Origin: Chitinophaga pinensis
Lineage (GTDB): Bacteria > Bacteroidota > Bacteroidia > Chitinophagales > Chitinophagaceae
Assembly: GCF_007896845.1 (NCBI RefSeq)
Contig: NZ_VOHS01000008.1
Coordinates: 62,001 to 126,000, forward strand
DNA: 64,000 nucleotides
Direction of reading: 5' to 3'
Shown: one piece after another, positions 44,494 to 55,100 of the stretch
Numbering within the stretch: position 1 is the first letter of the stretch
Layout: every line of letters begins with the position of its first letter
Made by a program: the position numbers and the translations under genes
The notes under the pieces: generated by a model
Database searches by the model: none
What the model saw: only the letters and a program-made list of their open reading frames with translations
What the model was told of the DNA's origin: nothing

Positions 44494-45901
44494 CCATCAT
44501 CGCTTTATACAGCAGCGCCCCTACTCTGGCCGCTCCCTGTCGGTTAAAATGCGTGTAGTCCTTATTGGCCAACACCGTGTCACCTTCTACCCAACGGATC
44601 ATGGAGTTGTGTCCACCCATTGCAGCATACAGGTTCCAGTAGGCAGCGCCGTGTCCCTTTGCAAGCTCATGCTGTACTTTGAGTAACGCCGTTACGCCCG
44701 GTGCGGTTACATAATTTCCACTTTTCTTGTATGATTTATCGGCTGTACTTATTACGAGGAAAGAAGCGTTAGGCAGGTCATTACGCAGTGAATCCAGTAC
44801 CTTTTTCATCGGGTTGCCATACCATGAATAATCGGTCAGCTCTGGTTTCCATAATACGTTAGCCCCATAGTGCAGCACAATCAGATCATAAGGATGTTCT
44901 GACTGCATCTGCTGTAACAGTTTACCAGACAGTTTTCCCAACTCAATACCGCTGATACCGCGGAAAGAGTAGTTGTCCACATAAACACCGGTATCTCCTT
45001 CAAAACAAACGCCATATAAAGGAGCTGCGCTACCGCCGGCCCATTTGATGGTCACCTCTTTTGAGTTAGCAGAATCCACGTGCAGCGACAGTCTGTTTAC
45101 TGCCTGACGACCAGATAATGAATATGCCTTATTATTAACGGAAATATTGCCGGAAGAGGATGGTCCATATAACAAGCTGACCTGCTCAAATTTACTCAGA
45201 CCGCGTTTCTTTACAGACTGGTATTTGATCCAGCTGGATTCTCCCGGTACAAAAGTATGTCCGGATATACCCAGAGGCAGACTGGCTGGTGGCAATTGTT
45301 TATAGCTATAATCTTTCCAGTCTTTAGAAAATGTATGTGTGATGGTAGTTCTGAAACCGGCGACCACTGAAGTTACCGGTACAAAGCCAACGCCTTGTCC
45401 ACCAAACAGTCTTTGCAGACTGTCCCTCAGATCTTCTGTGATCAGGTCGCCCTCAATCATAGAATCACCAAAGTAAGCGATACGCACCTTCTTTCTTTTT
45501 TTGGCTTTCAGTTCATCCAATGCCACAAGGAAATGTTCCAGCCCGGCTGTGACAGTGCTGTCACTTCCAGTTGGCGGATGATAATTCAGAATACCCGTAT
45601 AGGTAGCGAAGTTATGCAGGTGATCAGGATCGGGGATAGCTGCCAGTGCCGTTGAATCTACAGCGTCTGTTACAACTGTATCTGTAGTACCAGTAACGGG
45701 TACTGTAGCATAGGTAGTAGTATCAATTTCTTCTGAAGGGGGTACAGGGGCGTCCTTTCTGACGTCGGCCAACAAGTCCACGGGACGGGTTGTAAAATTC
45801 AGGATAGAAAAGCTGTTATTGAAAAGTGACAAAGCCACTAAACACACTAAAGTCCCCGCGGTAATGTAGAAAGGATAGGCAGATTTATTATTGCCGGACA
45901 T
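44465..45901 (-). CDS. SGNH/GDSL hydrolase-family protein (second, membrane-anchored)
   Basis: 478 residues. An N-terminal membrane helix (about 11-33) is followed by a Thr/Pro/Asp-rich linker (to about 100) and an SGNH domain: S147 in AYFGDSMIEGD, IVLHYGANVLW, and D448/H451 in KDYTHFNRQGA. Its architecture resembles the other SGNH protein in the operon but the sequences differ clearly. One may transfer the acyl group and the other remove it, or each may serve a different acceptor (inference). The stop lies 29 bases inside the next gene. Confidence 0.88.
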   Translation of the reverse strand: MSGNNKSAYPFYITAGTLVCLVALSLFNNSFSILNFTTRPVDLLADVRKDAPVPPSEEIDTTTYATVPVTGTTDTVVTDAVDSTALAAIPDPDHLHNFATYTGILNYHPPTGSDSTVTAGLEHFLVALDELKAKKRKKVRIAYFGDSMIEGDLITEDLRDSLQRLFGGQGVGFVPVTSVVAGFRTTITHTFSKDWKDYSYKQLPPASLPLGISGHTFVPGESSWIKYQSVKKRGLSKFEQVSLLYGPSSSGNISVNNKAYSLSGRQAVNRLSLHVDSANSKEVTIKWAGGSAAPLYGVCFEGDTGVYVDNYSFRGISGIELGKLSGKLLQQMQSEHPYDLIVLHYGANVLWKPELTDYSWYGNPMKKVLDSLRNDLPNASFLVISTADKSYKKSGNYVTAPGVTALLKVQHELAKGHGAAYWNLYAAMGGHNSMIRWVEGDTVLANKDYTHFNRQGAARVGALLYKAMMDEYKQLERQ

Positions 45902-45945
45902 AGCTGCTGAATCTGATTGTTCGTATAAAAACTACAAACTATAAA

Positions 45946-46476
45946 TTAACTCCCCGTATATGCCATTTGCTCATCCAGTTTGTACAATTTATAGCGACTG
46001 ATCATGCTTGTAACTCTCTTCACCCATTCATGACCTGCGGAAGAGTATCCAGCATGATTCATGTGTTTGAGCCAGAGTTTGTATTCAGTGTTTCCTTTCA
46101 GGGAAGGGAACCACTTCTTTTTGCTCACCATATTCGCAAAGTAGTCAAATGACGCTTCTGCGCTGGCGAACTCTTTATATCTGGAGCGGTAGGCCACTCC
46201 TTTCTGTTTATGAAGGGTGTTACGTCCGACAATCCCAAAATGGTTGTGCAAGTACTTTGCATTCTTACTGGTCCCCATTCCCGACTCAAGCATAGCCACG
46301 CCCATTATCACACTTGCCGGTATACCCGTTTCATTCATAATACGGATAGCAGTAGGCTTGTACTTCTTCACATAGTTAGTTACCGAACGTTGTGAAAAAG
46401 CCGAATTGCCTATCAGCAAAAGTATACCCAGCATTGCACAAAACCATCCCCTGCTGAACATTTTCTTAGATGTCAT
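45946..46476 (-). CDS. GH73-type beta-N-acetylglucosaminidase (peptidoglycan hydrolase)
   Basis: 176 residues from the ATG at 46476 (signal anchor MFSRGWFCAMLGILLLIGNSAF); an upstream in-frame start at 46524 adds 16 unlike residues. Glucosaminidase domain: general acid E64 in GVAMLESGMGTSKNA, NHFGIVGR, YKEFASAEASFDYFANMV and HAGYSSAGHEWVKRV. It hydrolyses the glycan strand of peptidoglycan. First gene of the SGNH-SGNH-MBOAT unit (44-base gap), which favours peptidoglycan as the polymer acted on by the whole cassette. Confidence 0.88.
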   Translation of the reverse strand: MTSKKMFSRGWFCAMLGILLLIGNSAFSQRSVTNYVKKYKPTAIRIMNETGIPASVIMGVAMLESGMGTSKNAKYLHNHFGIVGRNTLHKQKGVAYRSRYKEFASAEASFDYFANMVSKKKWFPSLKGNTEYKLWLKHMNHAGYSSAGHEWVKRVTSMISRYKLYKLDEQMAYTGS

Positions 46477-46605
46477 GGCAGAATTGTTTTTTGTTTTGGC
46501 AATATAGTTGAAATATTTGTACAATATGACTATAACTTGTTAAAATTTAATAATCTATTCTAAATTAAATTCCTGTCGTTTAGGGGCTACTCTTTCCTTA
46601 GCACC

Positions 46606-46645
46606 AATCCCCCTTAACACCGTTTTATCAGCATCAAGGGGGATT
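46606..46645 (-). repeat. Hairpin after aspS
   Basis: AATCCCCCTT/AAGGGGGATT, 10-bp stem around a 20-nt loop, about 42 bases past the aspS stop. It lacks a T-tract on either strand, so its function as a terminator is doubtful. Confidence 0.55.
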
Positions 46646-46686
46646 CAGTTCTTTGTGCCACCCACTTAGTCAAATTCCGTGCCAGT

Positions 46687-48435
46687 CTATTTCACCAGGC
46701 TGATCTTAAGCTCATTCAACTGAGCCTGATCAATCGCGCTCGGCGCGTCCAGCATCACGTCACGGCCGGAATTATTCTTAGGGAATGCTATAAAGTCACG
46801 TATTGTTTCACTTCCACCCAGCAGCGAGCACAGGCGGTCAAAGCCGAATGCGATACCTCCATGTGGTGGTGCACCATATTCAAATGCACCCAGCAGGAAG
46901 CCAAATTTATGGTTTGCCTCCTCAGGGCTCATACCCAGCGCTGCAAACATTTTTTCCTGCAGGTCACGCTGGAATATACGGATGGAACCACCTCCCACTT
47001 CTGTACCGTTCAGCACGATATCATACGCATTTGCCTTGATGTCTGCATACTTGGACAGGTCATTCATCCATTCTATATGCTCCGGTTTTGGAGAGGTAAA
47101 TGGATGGTGACGGGCTACCCAGCGGTTTTCCTCTTCAGCATATTCAAACAGCGGGAAATCGATCACCCACAATGGCTTAAATACATTCTTGTCTCTCAGT
47201 CCCAGACGTTCGCCCATTTCCAGACGCAATTCACTCATCGCTTTACGGGTGCGCTCCTCTTTTCCTGCCAGTACCAGGATCAAATCACCCGGTTGTGCCT
47301 GACATTTCTCCGCCCAGCCCTTCAGTTTCTCTTCATCAAAGAACTTATCTACAGAACTTTTTATTGTTCCATCTGCATTATATCTCGCATAAATCAGACC
47401 ACTCATACCGATCTGAGGACGTTTTACCCACTCAGTCAGCTCATCCAGCTGCTTACGGGTGTACTCGGCACAACCTTTTGCACAGATCGCTACTACCAGC
47501 TCAGCCTCATCAAATACTTTGAAGTTGGCGCCTTTAGCAGTATCGTTCATGTTCACCAGCTTCATGTCAAAACGGATGTCCGGTTTGTCATTACCATAAA
47601 ACTCCATAGCGTCATCCCATGTCATACGTGGGAAAGCGCCATCAAAGCTGATACCCTTGATTTCCATGAAGATGTGTTTCATCATGTTTTCAAAAGTCTG
47701 CAGGATGTCTTCCTGATCAACGAAGCTCATTTCACAGTCAATCTGTGTGAACTCCGGCTGACGGTCAGCACGTAAGTCCTCGTCACGGAAACATTTCACA
47801 ATCTGGTAGTATCTGTCATAACCGCTCACCATCAGCAACTGCTTGAAGGTCTGCGGAGACTGTGGCAGCGCATAGAACTCATTAGGGTTCATACGGCTTG
47901 GTACCACGAAGTCACGGGCGCCTTCTGGTGTAGACTTAATCAGGAAAGGGGTTTCAATATCCATAAAACCTCTGCTGTCCAGATAGTTACGCGCTGATCT
48001 GTTCACACGGTAACGCAGTTCAAGGTTCTGCTTTACGATGTTACGACGCAGGTCAAGGTAACGGTATTTCATACGCAGCTCGTCTCCACCATCAGTATCA
48101 TCCTGTACAGTGAAAGGAGGCGTTTTAGCTGCATTCAGTATTGTAAACTCACTTATCGTGATTTCGATATCTCCGGTAGGAATATTTGGGTTTTTATTAG
48201 AACGCTCAGTTACAGTACCTTTTGCCTGTAAAACGAACTCACGGCCCAGCGGCTGTGCGTCCAGCTGATCATTGAAAGACTCTCCGAACAGCAGCTGCGT
48301 AATGCCATAACGGTCACGCAGATCGACAAATGTGATACTTCCGAATTTCCTGATTGTCTGTATCCAGCCAGACAACGATACCTGTGTGCCCTGATGCTCG
48401 AGTCGTAGTTCGCCGCAAGTGTGCGTTCTGTACAT
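46687..48435 (-). CDS. aspS: Aspartate--tRNA ligase
   Basis: 582 residues, class II synthetase of the long bacterial AspS type. N-terminal anticodon-binding OB fold ([20 protein letters not shown]), motif 2 [20 protein letters not shown], bacterial GAD insertion in the middle (about 285-420), motif 3 [13 protein letters not shown] near the C-terminus. The promoter box is at 48496-48503, near the end of the FAD oxidoreductase gene. Confidence 0.97.
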   Translation of the reverse strand: MYRTHTCGELRLEHQGTQVSLSGWIQTIRKFGSITFVDLRDRYGITQLLFGESFNDQLDAQPLGREFVLQAKGTVTERSNKNPNIPTGDIEITISEFTILNAAKTPPFTVQDDTDGGDELRMKYRYLDLRRNIVKQNLELRYRVNRSARNYLDSRGFMDIETPFLIKSTPEGARDFVVPSRMNPNEFYALPQSPQTFKQLLMVSGYDRYYQIVKCFRDEDLRADRQPEFTQIDCEMSFVDQEDILQTFENMMKHIFMEIKGISFDGAFPRMTWDDAMEFYGNDKPDIRFDMKLVNMNDTAKGANFKVFDEAELVVAICAKGCAEYTRKQLDELTEWVKRPQIGMSGLIYARYNADGTIKSSVDKFFDEEKLKGWAEKCQAQPGDLILVLAGKEERTRKAMSELRLEMGERLGLRDKNVFKPLWVIDFPLFEYAEEENRWVARHHPFTSPKPEHIEWMNDLSKYADIKANAYDIVLNGTEVGGGSIRIFQRDLQEKMFAALGMSPEEANHKFGFLLGAFEYGAPPHGGIAFGFDRLCSLLGGSETIRDFIAFPKNNSGRDVMLDAPSAIDQAQLNELKISLVK

Positions 48436-48495
48436 ATAATTATATTATAAAGTTCAACTTTTTGTTTTCCGGGGGGTCGAGGCCCAAACGGTGGG

Positions 48496-48503
48496 CAAAG
48501 ATA
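48496..48503 (-). promoter_or_regulatory. aspS -7 promoter box
   Basis: On the minus strand TATCTTTG fits TAnnTTTG, 60 bases before the aspS ATG. Confidence 0.5.
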
Positions 48504-48522
48504 CAGTTTGCCGCCAGCATTT

Positions 48523-49578
48523 CTACCCCTTATACCTGTTAAAAAACCGTTTAATGTCTGTATCCGGCCGTAGCGGCTCTTTTTGCAGGATATGCGCTAC
48601 AAATTCCGCTGCCATAGCAGGTGCAAGGGACGAACCCTTGGTACCAAGCCCGTTAAATATACCTAAAACAGGCGATTCCGGGTGTAGCCCCATCATAGGA
48701 CGGCGGTCCGTTCCTGAGGGACGTACCGCAGCCACATGATCCAATACCTCATAAGGCACTTTCAATAATTGCTGCAGCCCTTTTTCCAGATACTCCCGCT
48801 TATCTGCTGTAGGCGCTTCATCCGGGAAGTCCCAGGCAAAGGTTGATCCTACCCAATAGGTATCTTCTCCCTGAGGTACCAGTGACACACTTCTTTTTAC
48901 AATATCAGCTGTAGAAAAACCGGGTACCCTTATATTCAAAACCTCACCTTTATTCAGCAGGAACGGGATATAGTTAAACCAGGGGTTATTGACAATCGCT
49001 GCGCCTTCGCAGAAGATCAGGTAGCGGGCGCTGATATCACCATAGGTGACACCTGTAGCATTTACTTCCAGCCGGGAGAGCCCGAATCTTTCCTGCAACA
49101 GACTATTACGGCTTTTCAGGTAGATCCTCCACGCAGGTAATAACCCACTGAGACGGACAGTGCCACCTTTTACAATAGCAGCGCCAAAAGGCTGGTCCAG
49201 CCATGGCGCATATCGGGCAATCCGCTCTTCTGACGGATCTTCCATATAAGATAGTCCGGCCGTCCGCTCCATAAACGCCTGTTTCAGCTGTTCGGAAGGC
49301 AGTACATTATAAATATCCCTTTCGTGGAAAATAGCTATGCCCAACAGGGCTTCCAGGTCACGGTAGACTTTTACCGCTATCGGATATATTGCATCATACT
49401 CCCATGCAATGGTAAACCGGCGGCCGGATACAGGGTTAACCACTCCTGCCGCTACGCGTGATGCACTATTGGGTTTATACTCATCCACGACAAGCACTGA
49501 CTGCCCCGCCTGCATCAGCGTATAACTCAGTATAGTACCGGCAATGCCTTGCCCTATGATCAGAAAATCTACTTTCAT
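48523..49578 (-). CDS. FAD-dependent oxidoreductase (DAO family)
   Basis: 351 residues from the ATG at 49578 (MKVDFLIIGQGIAG). Dinucleotide-binding GQGIAG at 9-14 followed by VLVVDEYKPNSASRVAAGVV, the glycine/D-amino-acid oxidase-type FAD domain; the C-terminal part has GIFNGLGTKGSSLAPAMA, which closes on the flavin. It resembles the FAD domain of MnmC and amino-acid oxidases; the substrate is unknown. Starts 28 bases after the ABC permease gene stops. Confidence 0.87.
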   Translation of the reverse strand: MKVDFLIIGQGIAGTILSYTLMQAGQSVLVVDEYKPNSASRVAAGVVNPVSGRRFTIAWEYDAIYPIAVKVYRDLEALLGIAIFHERDIYNVLPSEQLKQAFMERTAGLSYMEDPSEERIARYAPWLDQPFGAAIVKGGTVRLSGLLPAWRIYLKSRNSLLQERFGLSRLEVNATGVTYGDISARYLIFCEGAAIVNNPWFNYIPFLLNKGEVLNIRVPGFSTADIVKRSVSLVPQGEDTYWVGSTFAWDFPDEAPTADKREYLEKGLQQLLKVPYEVLDHVAAVRPSGTDRRPMMGLHPESPVLGIFNGLGTKGSSLAPAMAAEFVAHILQKEPLRPDTDIKRFFNRYKG

Positions 49579-49606
49579 TTGGGCTGCAAAATACAACCCT
49601 TTCCGG

Positions 49607-51982
49607 CTATTCCGCCCGCAGGCTCTTTACAGGGTTCATCAGTGCCGCCTTTACTGACTGGAAGCTGATCGTCAACAAAGAGATCAGCACTGCCGCCAGC
49701 CCCGCCAACAGAAATACCCACCAATGTATGGCCACCCGGTAAGCATATTGCTGTAACCAGACCGACATAGCCCACCATGCGAAAGGAAACGCTACCACAC
49801 AAGAGATCAATACCAGCTTCAGGAACTCTCCGGAAAGTAAAGTGGTGATTCCTGTAACACTGGCGCCCAGCACTTTCCTGATACCAATCTCTCTCGTTCT
49901 ACGCTCGGCAGTATAAGCCGCAAGTCCAAACAATCCAAGACAGGAGATGATCAGCGCCAATATCGCAAATACACGGGACAAACGGTTGACCAGCATTTCT
50001 GACTGAAACATGTTGTTGAACTGATCATCTACGAATGTATATTCAAAGGGATAAGCCGGATTCGCAGCTGTCATGATCTTCCCTATAGCAGTAATAGCCT
50101 TTTCCGGCGCTACGGAAGACTTCAGACGCAGATACATCACATTAGCGGCCTCCGGCATATTGTAAAATAACACCGGATCAGAGGTGCCATACATATTACC
50201 ATACACATAATCTTTCACTACTCCTGTTACCGTCAGGAACATAGAAGGTGCGTCATCCATTGGCATTTCTATCGTCTTCCCGATAGCACTACCTGTTCCC
50301 ATTTTTTTTGCCAGCGAGGCAGTAATAACGACGGACTGTTTATCTGTGCTTCCTTCATTAAAATCTTTCCCCTCTATCAGCTGCATTCCCATTGTATTAA
50401 AAAATCCCGGACTAGCCAGTCTTGTTGACACAATCAGTTCACTGTTTTCAGGCTTTCCCTGCCAGGTAAGCGAACTGGTATTATTACCATCATACAATGT
50501 GGGATGATCTGAAAGACCAATATTCTCCACTACACCTGTCCCTAATAACTCCTGCCTGACGGCTGCATAATTATGCACGATATTACCCTTCAGGTCTATA
50601 CTGATCAGCCGCTCTTTCTGAAAACCGATATCACGGCTCTTCACATGATGTATCTGCTGATAGATCACAACCGTACAGACGGTTAAAATGATCGACACAG
50701 AAAACTGCAATACGACCAGCCCTCTCCTGATAAAGCCGGCACCGCCAACCTTCAGGTTCATTCCTTTCAATACACTTACAGGATTGAAAGATGAAAGGTA
50801 TAATGCCGGGTAACTCCCAGCGATCAATCCACATAATAGCGTCACTGCAAGCAATGCTATCAGATGCACAGGATTATTAAGTCCGATATTCAGCGTTTTA
50901 CCTACCAGCGGACCGGCAACGGGCAATATGAGTGCAAGCAGTACAATTGCCAGTACACAACCCATGGCGGCCATCAGGATCGCTTCGCCAATGAACTGCA
51001 TCACCAGCCCTTTCTTATCGGCCCCCATCACCTTACGCACACCTACTTCTCTTGCACGCTTTTCACTACGGGCTGTGGCAAGGTTCATAAAATTGATACA
51101 GGCGATTAACAGAATGATCCACGCCAGCAGGGAGAACATCCTGACATAGGTAATACGTCCACCTGCAGGTTTACCATTGTCAAAATTGCCATGCAACCGC
51201 CAGTCATTCATATTGAAGAGAAACAGACGGTTGCTGGCCCCCTCCGATTTTCGTTGTATGAAGGAATAAAGTTGTTTATTGATGGCAGCGATATCTGCAT
51301 GCGGACTTAATTCAACAAATGTCAGCGGAGAGCTATTCGCCCATACAGACAATGAAACTTTATTCTGTTGAAAAAACAGATCGAATGAAGCCACCCATTC
51401 AAAACGAAAAGAGCTGTTTTCCGGTTGATCTTTCATTACTCCGCTTACCAGAAACTCCTGTTTATTATCCACTTTCACCCGCTTCCCTACAATATTCTTA
51501 TCGTCACCAAAGATCTTTCTGGCCGCCTGCTGTGAAACGACAATGGAATATGGTTCTTTAAACGCCGTAGCCGGATTCCCTTCTGTAAAGGGAATGGTGA
51601 ACATAGAAAAGAATGCTGCGTCTACATATCTGCCACTTGCATATACAGGTTTATCACCGGTATTAAAAAGGAAAGAAGGTGAGAAATCCGTCATCCGGCA
51701 ACTGTTTACAATACCCGATATCTCTTCGCGGATAGCCGGACCAGCCAATCCGGGAGTAGAACCAAACGTCCGGATGTCGCCGGCATAGTCGGCGTTTGTC
51801 ATTACCTCATACAGGCTATCCCTCTTAAGATGCACATTATCATAATTCAGCTCATCTTCTACCCAGAGGAAGATGACGCCGGCGCATGCAATACCCATAG
51901 CCAGTCCGAATATATTCAGGAAGCTGAAGGTTTTGTTTTTCCAGAGGCTGCGAAATGTGGCTTTCAGGTAACTTTTGAACAT
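49607..51982 (-). CDS. MacB-type ABC transporter permease (FtsX-like, double)
   Basis: 791 residues from the ATG at 51982 (MFKSYLKATFRSLWKNKTFS, the usual start of this family); the frame continues upstream without family sequence. Two repeats of periplasmic MacB domain plus FtsX core: helix at about 20-42, then helices around 285-425 with SEKRAREVGVRKVMGADKKG, and a second set from about 670 with ERRTREIGIRKVLGAS. No ATPase gene is adjacent. In Bacteroidota such proteins often occur without a neighbouring ATPase and are linked to antimicrobial or stress responses (recollection). Confidence 0.9.
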   Translation of the reverse strand: MFKSYLKATFRSLWKNKTFSFLNIFGLAMGIACAGVIFLWVEDELNYDNVHLKRDSLYEVMTNADYAGDIRTFGSTPGLAGPAIREEISGIVNSCRMTDFSPSFLFNTGDKPVYASGRYVDAAFFSMFTIPFTEGNPATAFKEPYSIVVSQQAARKIFGDDKNIVGKRVKVDNKQEFLVSGVMKDQPENSSFRFEWVASFDLFFQQNKVSLSVWANSSPLTFVELSPHADIAAINKQLYSFIQRKSEGASNRLFLFNMNDWRLHGNFDNGKPAGGRITYVRMFSLLAWIILLIACINFMNLATARSEKRAREVGVRKVMGADKKGLVMQFIGEAILMAAMGCVLAIVLLALILPVAGPLVGKTLNIGLNNPVHLIALLAVTLLCGLIAGSYPALYLSSFNPVSVLKGMNLKVGGAGFIRRGLVVLQFSVSIILTVCTVVIYQQIHHVKSRDIGFQKERLISIDLKGNIVHNYAAVRQELLGTGVVENIGLSDHPTLYDGNNTSSLTWQGKPENSELIVSTRLASPGFFNTMGMQLIEGKDFNEGSTDKQSVVITASLAKKMGTGSAIGKTIEMPMDDAPSMFLTVTGVVKDYVYGNMYGTSDPVLFYNMPEAANVMYLRLKSSVAPEKAITAIGKIMTAANPAYPFEYTFVDDQFNNMFQSEMLVNRLSRVFAILALIISCLGLFGLAAYTAERRTREIGIRKVLGASVTGITTLLSGEFLKLVLISCVVAFPFAWWAMSVWLQQYAYRVAIHWWVFLLAGLAAVLISLLTISFQSVKAALMNPVKSLRAE

Positions 51983-52108
51983 TTTGCTCGTTTTTATATG
52001 ATAGCTGTCAGGAAGGGGCTCCAAAAGAATGCCACGCAAAATACTCCTGAATATCAATAGATTAAAAACCATCTATTGTCCGGTTTCGATACAAACATGT
52101 CCGGTTCC

Positions 52109-52140
52109 AAAAAAAAGAGCGGATGGTTGCCCATCCGCTC
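52109..52140 (-). terminator. Terminator after the alpha-2-macroglobulin gene
   Basis: GAGCGGATGG/CCATCCGCTC, 10-bp perfect stem with a 4-nt loop, followed on the minus strand by TTTTTTTTGG. Confidence 0.9.
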
Positions 52141-52163
52141 TCCTTATCTGACAAAGGTATGTG

Positions 52164-55100
52164 TTACTCAGTCACTTTCACTCTGATACCTTCGCTGTGT
52201 GCGCTGAACTCAGGTGCATACATACACTGTGCAGTGCTGATACCATTGCTGAAGTTACCCTGATGTGTTACAAACAAAGTATATTCAAACACATAGGTAC
52301 CTTTTGGCAAACTGCTGAAGAAGAAATTAGTACTTGCATCTTTTGTGCTTTCGTAATAGCTCACACCATTCTGCCATTTACTGTCACTGATCACATTTTC
52401 CGGCTCAAAGCAGGCAGCACGCATATCTTTCAGATGCACGTATTCCATGTCGCGGTCTACACGCATTACCACGCGTACTTTTACTTTGTTACCCACTTTC
52501 AGGCTGTTGCCATCTTCAATGGCTGTTAACACCGCGCCATTTGCTGTATTCTTTTCAATGAATAACTGTTTCTCCAGTTTCAGAGGCGTTTCAGCACCCG
52601 TGATTTTATCCAGCTGTTCAAAATACTGCCAGTAAGCGGCTCCCCATGAAGGTTGTCCTTTACTGCCTTTCACAGTCACTGCGATGTTACCCATAGCAGG
52701 TTTCACTTCAGTTGTATTGAGTTGCTTTTTAAAGTATCCGGTGCCTGCTTCCGTTTTTTCTGTCGTACTGCTTACAGTCGTGTTACCTGCTTTGATGCTT
52801 ACTTCCGGTGTTGCTTCCAGCCAGTTGCTACCACCCAGCAGCATGGCATAACATGCGTCTGCCGTTGCTTTGGTTGTGTTCCAGCTATTGGTCTGTTTAT
52901 TTTTCAGCAACCATGTTTTCATATCACCAATCGCTACTGAATCGTTGTTTACCTCTTTGAAGGCGGCGATCAGCATAGACTGTGTTTCAACCGGTGCTTC
53001 ATACCACCAGTAACCACCGCGCATTTCCTTCCATGTCATACCTGTTTCAGGATTATTGATAGCGCGTTCTTTCAGGGAACGGACAATATCCATTGCCGTT
53101 TTACTATCTCCGCTTCTGTTAAATACAAATGCGAGCATCGCCTGTTGATAGATACTGAATTTCGTCCAGTACTTCTTCGCCTGTGTGATATAATACTGGT
53201 AGGATTCTCTGAATTCAGCAGACAGGGGTTGCTGGTCTTTCAGCAGGCTACGTGTATACAGATAATGTGTTTCGATATAACCGATCTGCTGTGCGTTCAT
53301 ATCCGCTTTAGACTGTTTCAGTCTGTGATAGCTTTCATCGGTTACTTTATCTGCATAGTGGATACCATTGGAAAGAATATCATCTGCATCTTCCAGCTCT
53401 TTCTCACCCAATGCACCCACTTCACGTAAACGGCCTAAACCGGCAAGGATGTATTGTGTGATATAACGGTCTTCCCACATGCCATTAAACCATGGGAATG
53501 CACCGCTGCTCAGCTGACGTTCCTTTAACTGTTCGATCGCTCTGTGTTGCTCACTGCTCATTCGCTGCAGATCAAACAGCAAGGCGATACGTTTCTTCTG
53601 CTCTGCTTCATTCTTTGCTTCCAGTACCCATGGTGTTTCCTGCAACAATACCGATTTCAGTTCTTCATTTTTCTGCAGGTTACTCTGCAATGCTGAAGTA
53701 TCCGTTGTACGCCATTTTTCGAACATGCTTTTTACACCCGGCATTGCATTCGCGATATGCGTAGCAAGTGTGTTTGCATAGTATCTGTTGAAGATCTGTT
53801 CAGAACATTCATAAGGATATTCCATCAGGTAAGGCAGTGCCTGTACGGCATACCATGCCGGGTTTGATGTAAATTCCAGTGTAAAAGTATGTTGCTGTAA
53901 GGTCTCAGATTCTCCGCTCTTCAGCAGCTTAGGCATTGAGAAATTACGGGTACCATCGCCACGCATAGAAAGTGGTAATGTCTCAGTTACCAGCATGGTG
54001 TTTGTCAATACGGGCAATGCGTTTTCTTCGCCATCGCTGTATTTACCCGCCAATGCTACTACACGGTATACTAATGAACTATTAAAGTTGAATGGAATCT
54101 GTACCGGGAAATTTACAGCCGTGCTTTGTCCTTTCTCAACAGTGAAATGTTGTGTAGGGAATATATTCTGGAACCAGCCATCTACCGGTTGCATAGTCGT
54201 TGCATCCAGCAGTTCCAGTCTGGCTTCACCATGTAAAGTGCTATCTGCCAGATTGCTGATCTTCGCGGAGAATTCGATCTTATCGCCTTCACGCATAAAA
54301 CGTGGTGCATTCGGCTGTACCATCAATGGTTTCTGCGTAACAATGCTTGTTTCAGCAGTACCGAATGCCGCATCTTTTGTATGCGCGAGTGACAGGAATT
54401 TCCAACGGGTCAATGCTTCCGGCACAGTGAATTCGAAAGTGATATTGCCGTCTTTATCTGTGCGCAGATCAGGCAGGAAGAACGCGGTTTCGTTGAAGTT
54501 TTTGCGCGGCTGTACTTTTACTTCTTCTTTAACAGCTTTAGCGCCATATCCAACTACAACAGATTCATCAAGCAAACCCGGATCGATGCCATTAGCATCT
54601 CCTTCCACTGTTTTAAACGATTTTGCGCCATTAGCACCCATAAGCATTGCTTGTTCCTTTGCTGGCGCTGCCGGAGCCGGTACCGCCATTGCACTTTCTG
54701 CGGCGACAACACCTGCTACTCTACCAGCAAGCGCCCGTTTCATCACCCTTCTTCTTTCCTGCTGATATCCGACTATGCTAATCTCTTGCTGTGTCGCATT
54801 TTTATCCTGCAGCAATACATAGGCGCCTGACAAATACCAGTCAAACCAGTCAATATCATCATAAGAGAATGGCGTAGCGGATGGTCTTGCTTTCTCCCTG
54901 ATATCATCACGCAACATGGAATGTGCCGCCTGAAAGTTATCTGCAGCTGTCCAGTATCTGAAAGCATCCAGATAAGGATTCAATGACGGTGCTGTCCAGC
55001 TCTGCATCCGGAATTCATCCAATGATGCATCATACATGGAAGCCAGCATCTCTGCTGCTACCTGCTCCCCTTTATAACCTTTGATCTTTACCTGCCACTT

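Noticed and set aside
41738..46476. Alginate biosynthesis locus
   Set aside because: Only the acetylation-type proteins are present; there is no polymerase, epimerase or lyase, so the MBOAT/SGNH set alone does not define alginate.
46861..47775. 304-residue open frame antisense to aspS
   Set aside because: Fully inside aspS, no signal or domain, no promoter box placed for it.
53995..54765. 256-residue open frame antisense to the alpha-2-macroglobulin gene
   Set aside because: Low-complexity Ser/Ala-rich product mirroring the opposite strand; no independent signals.
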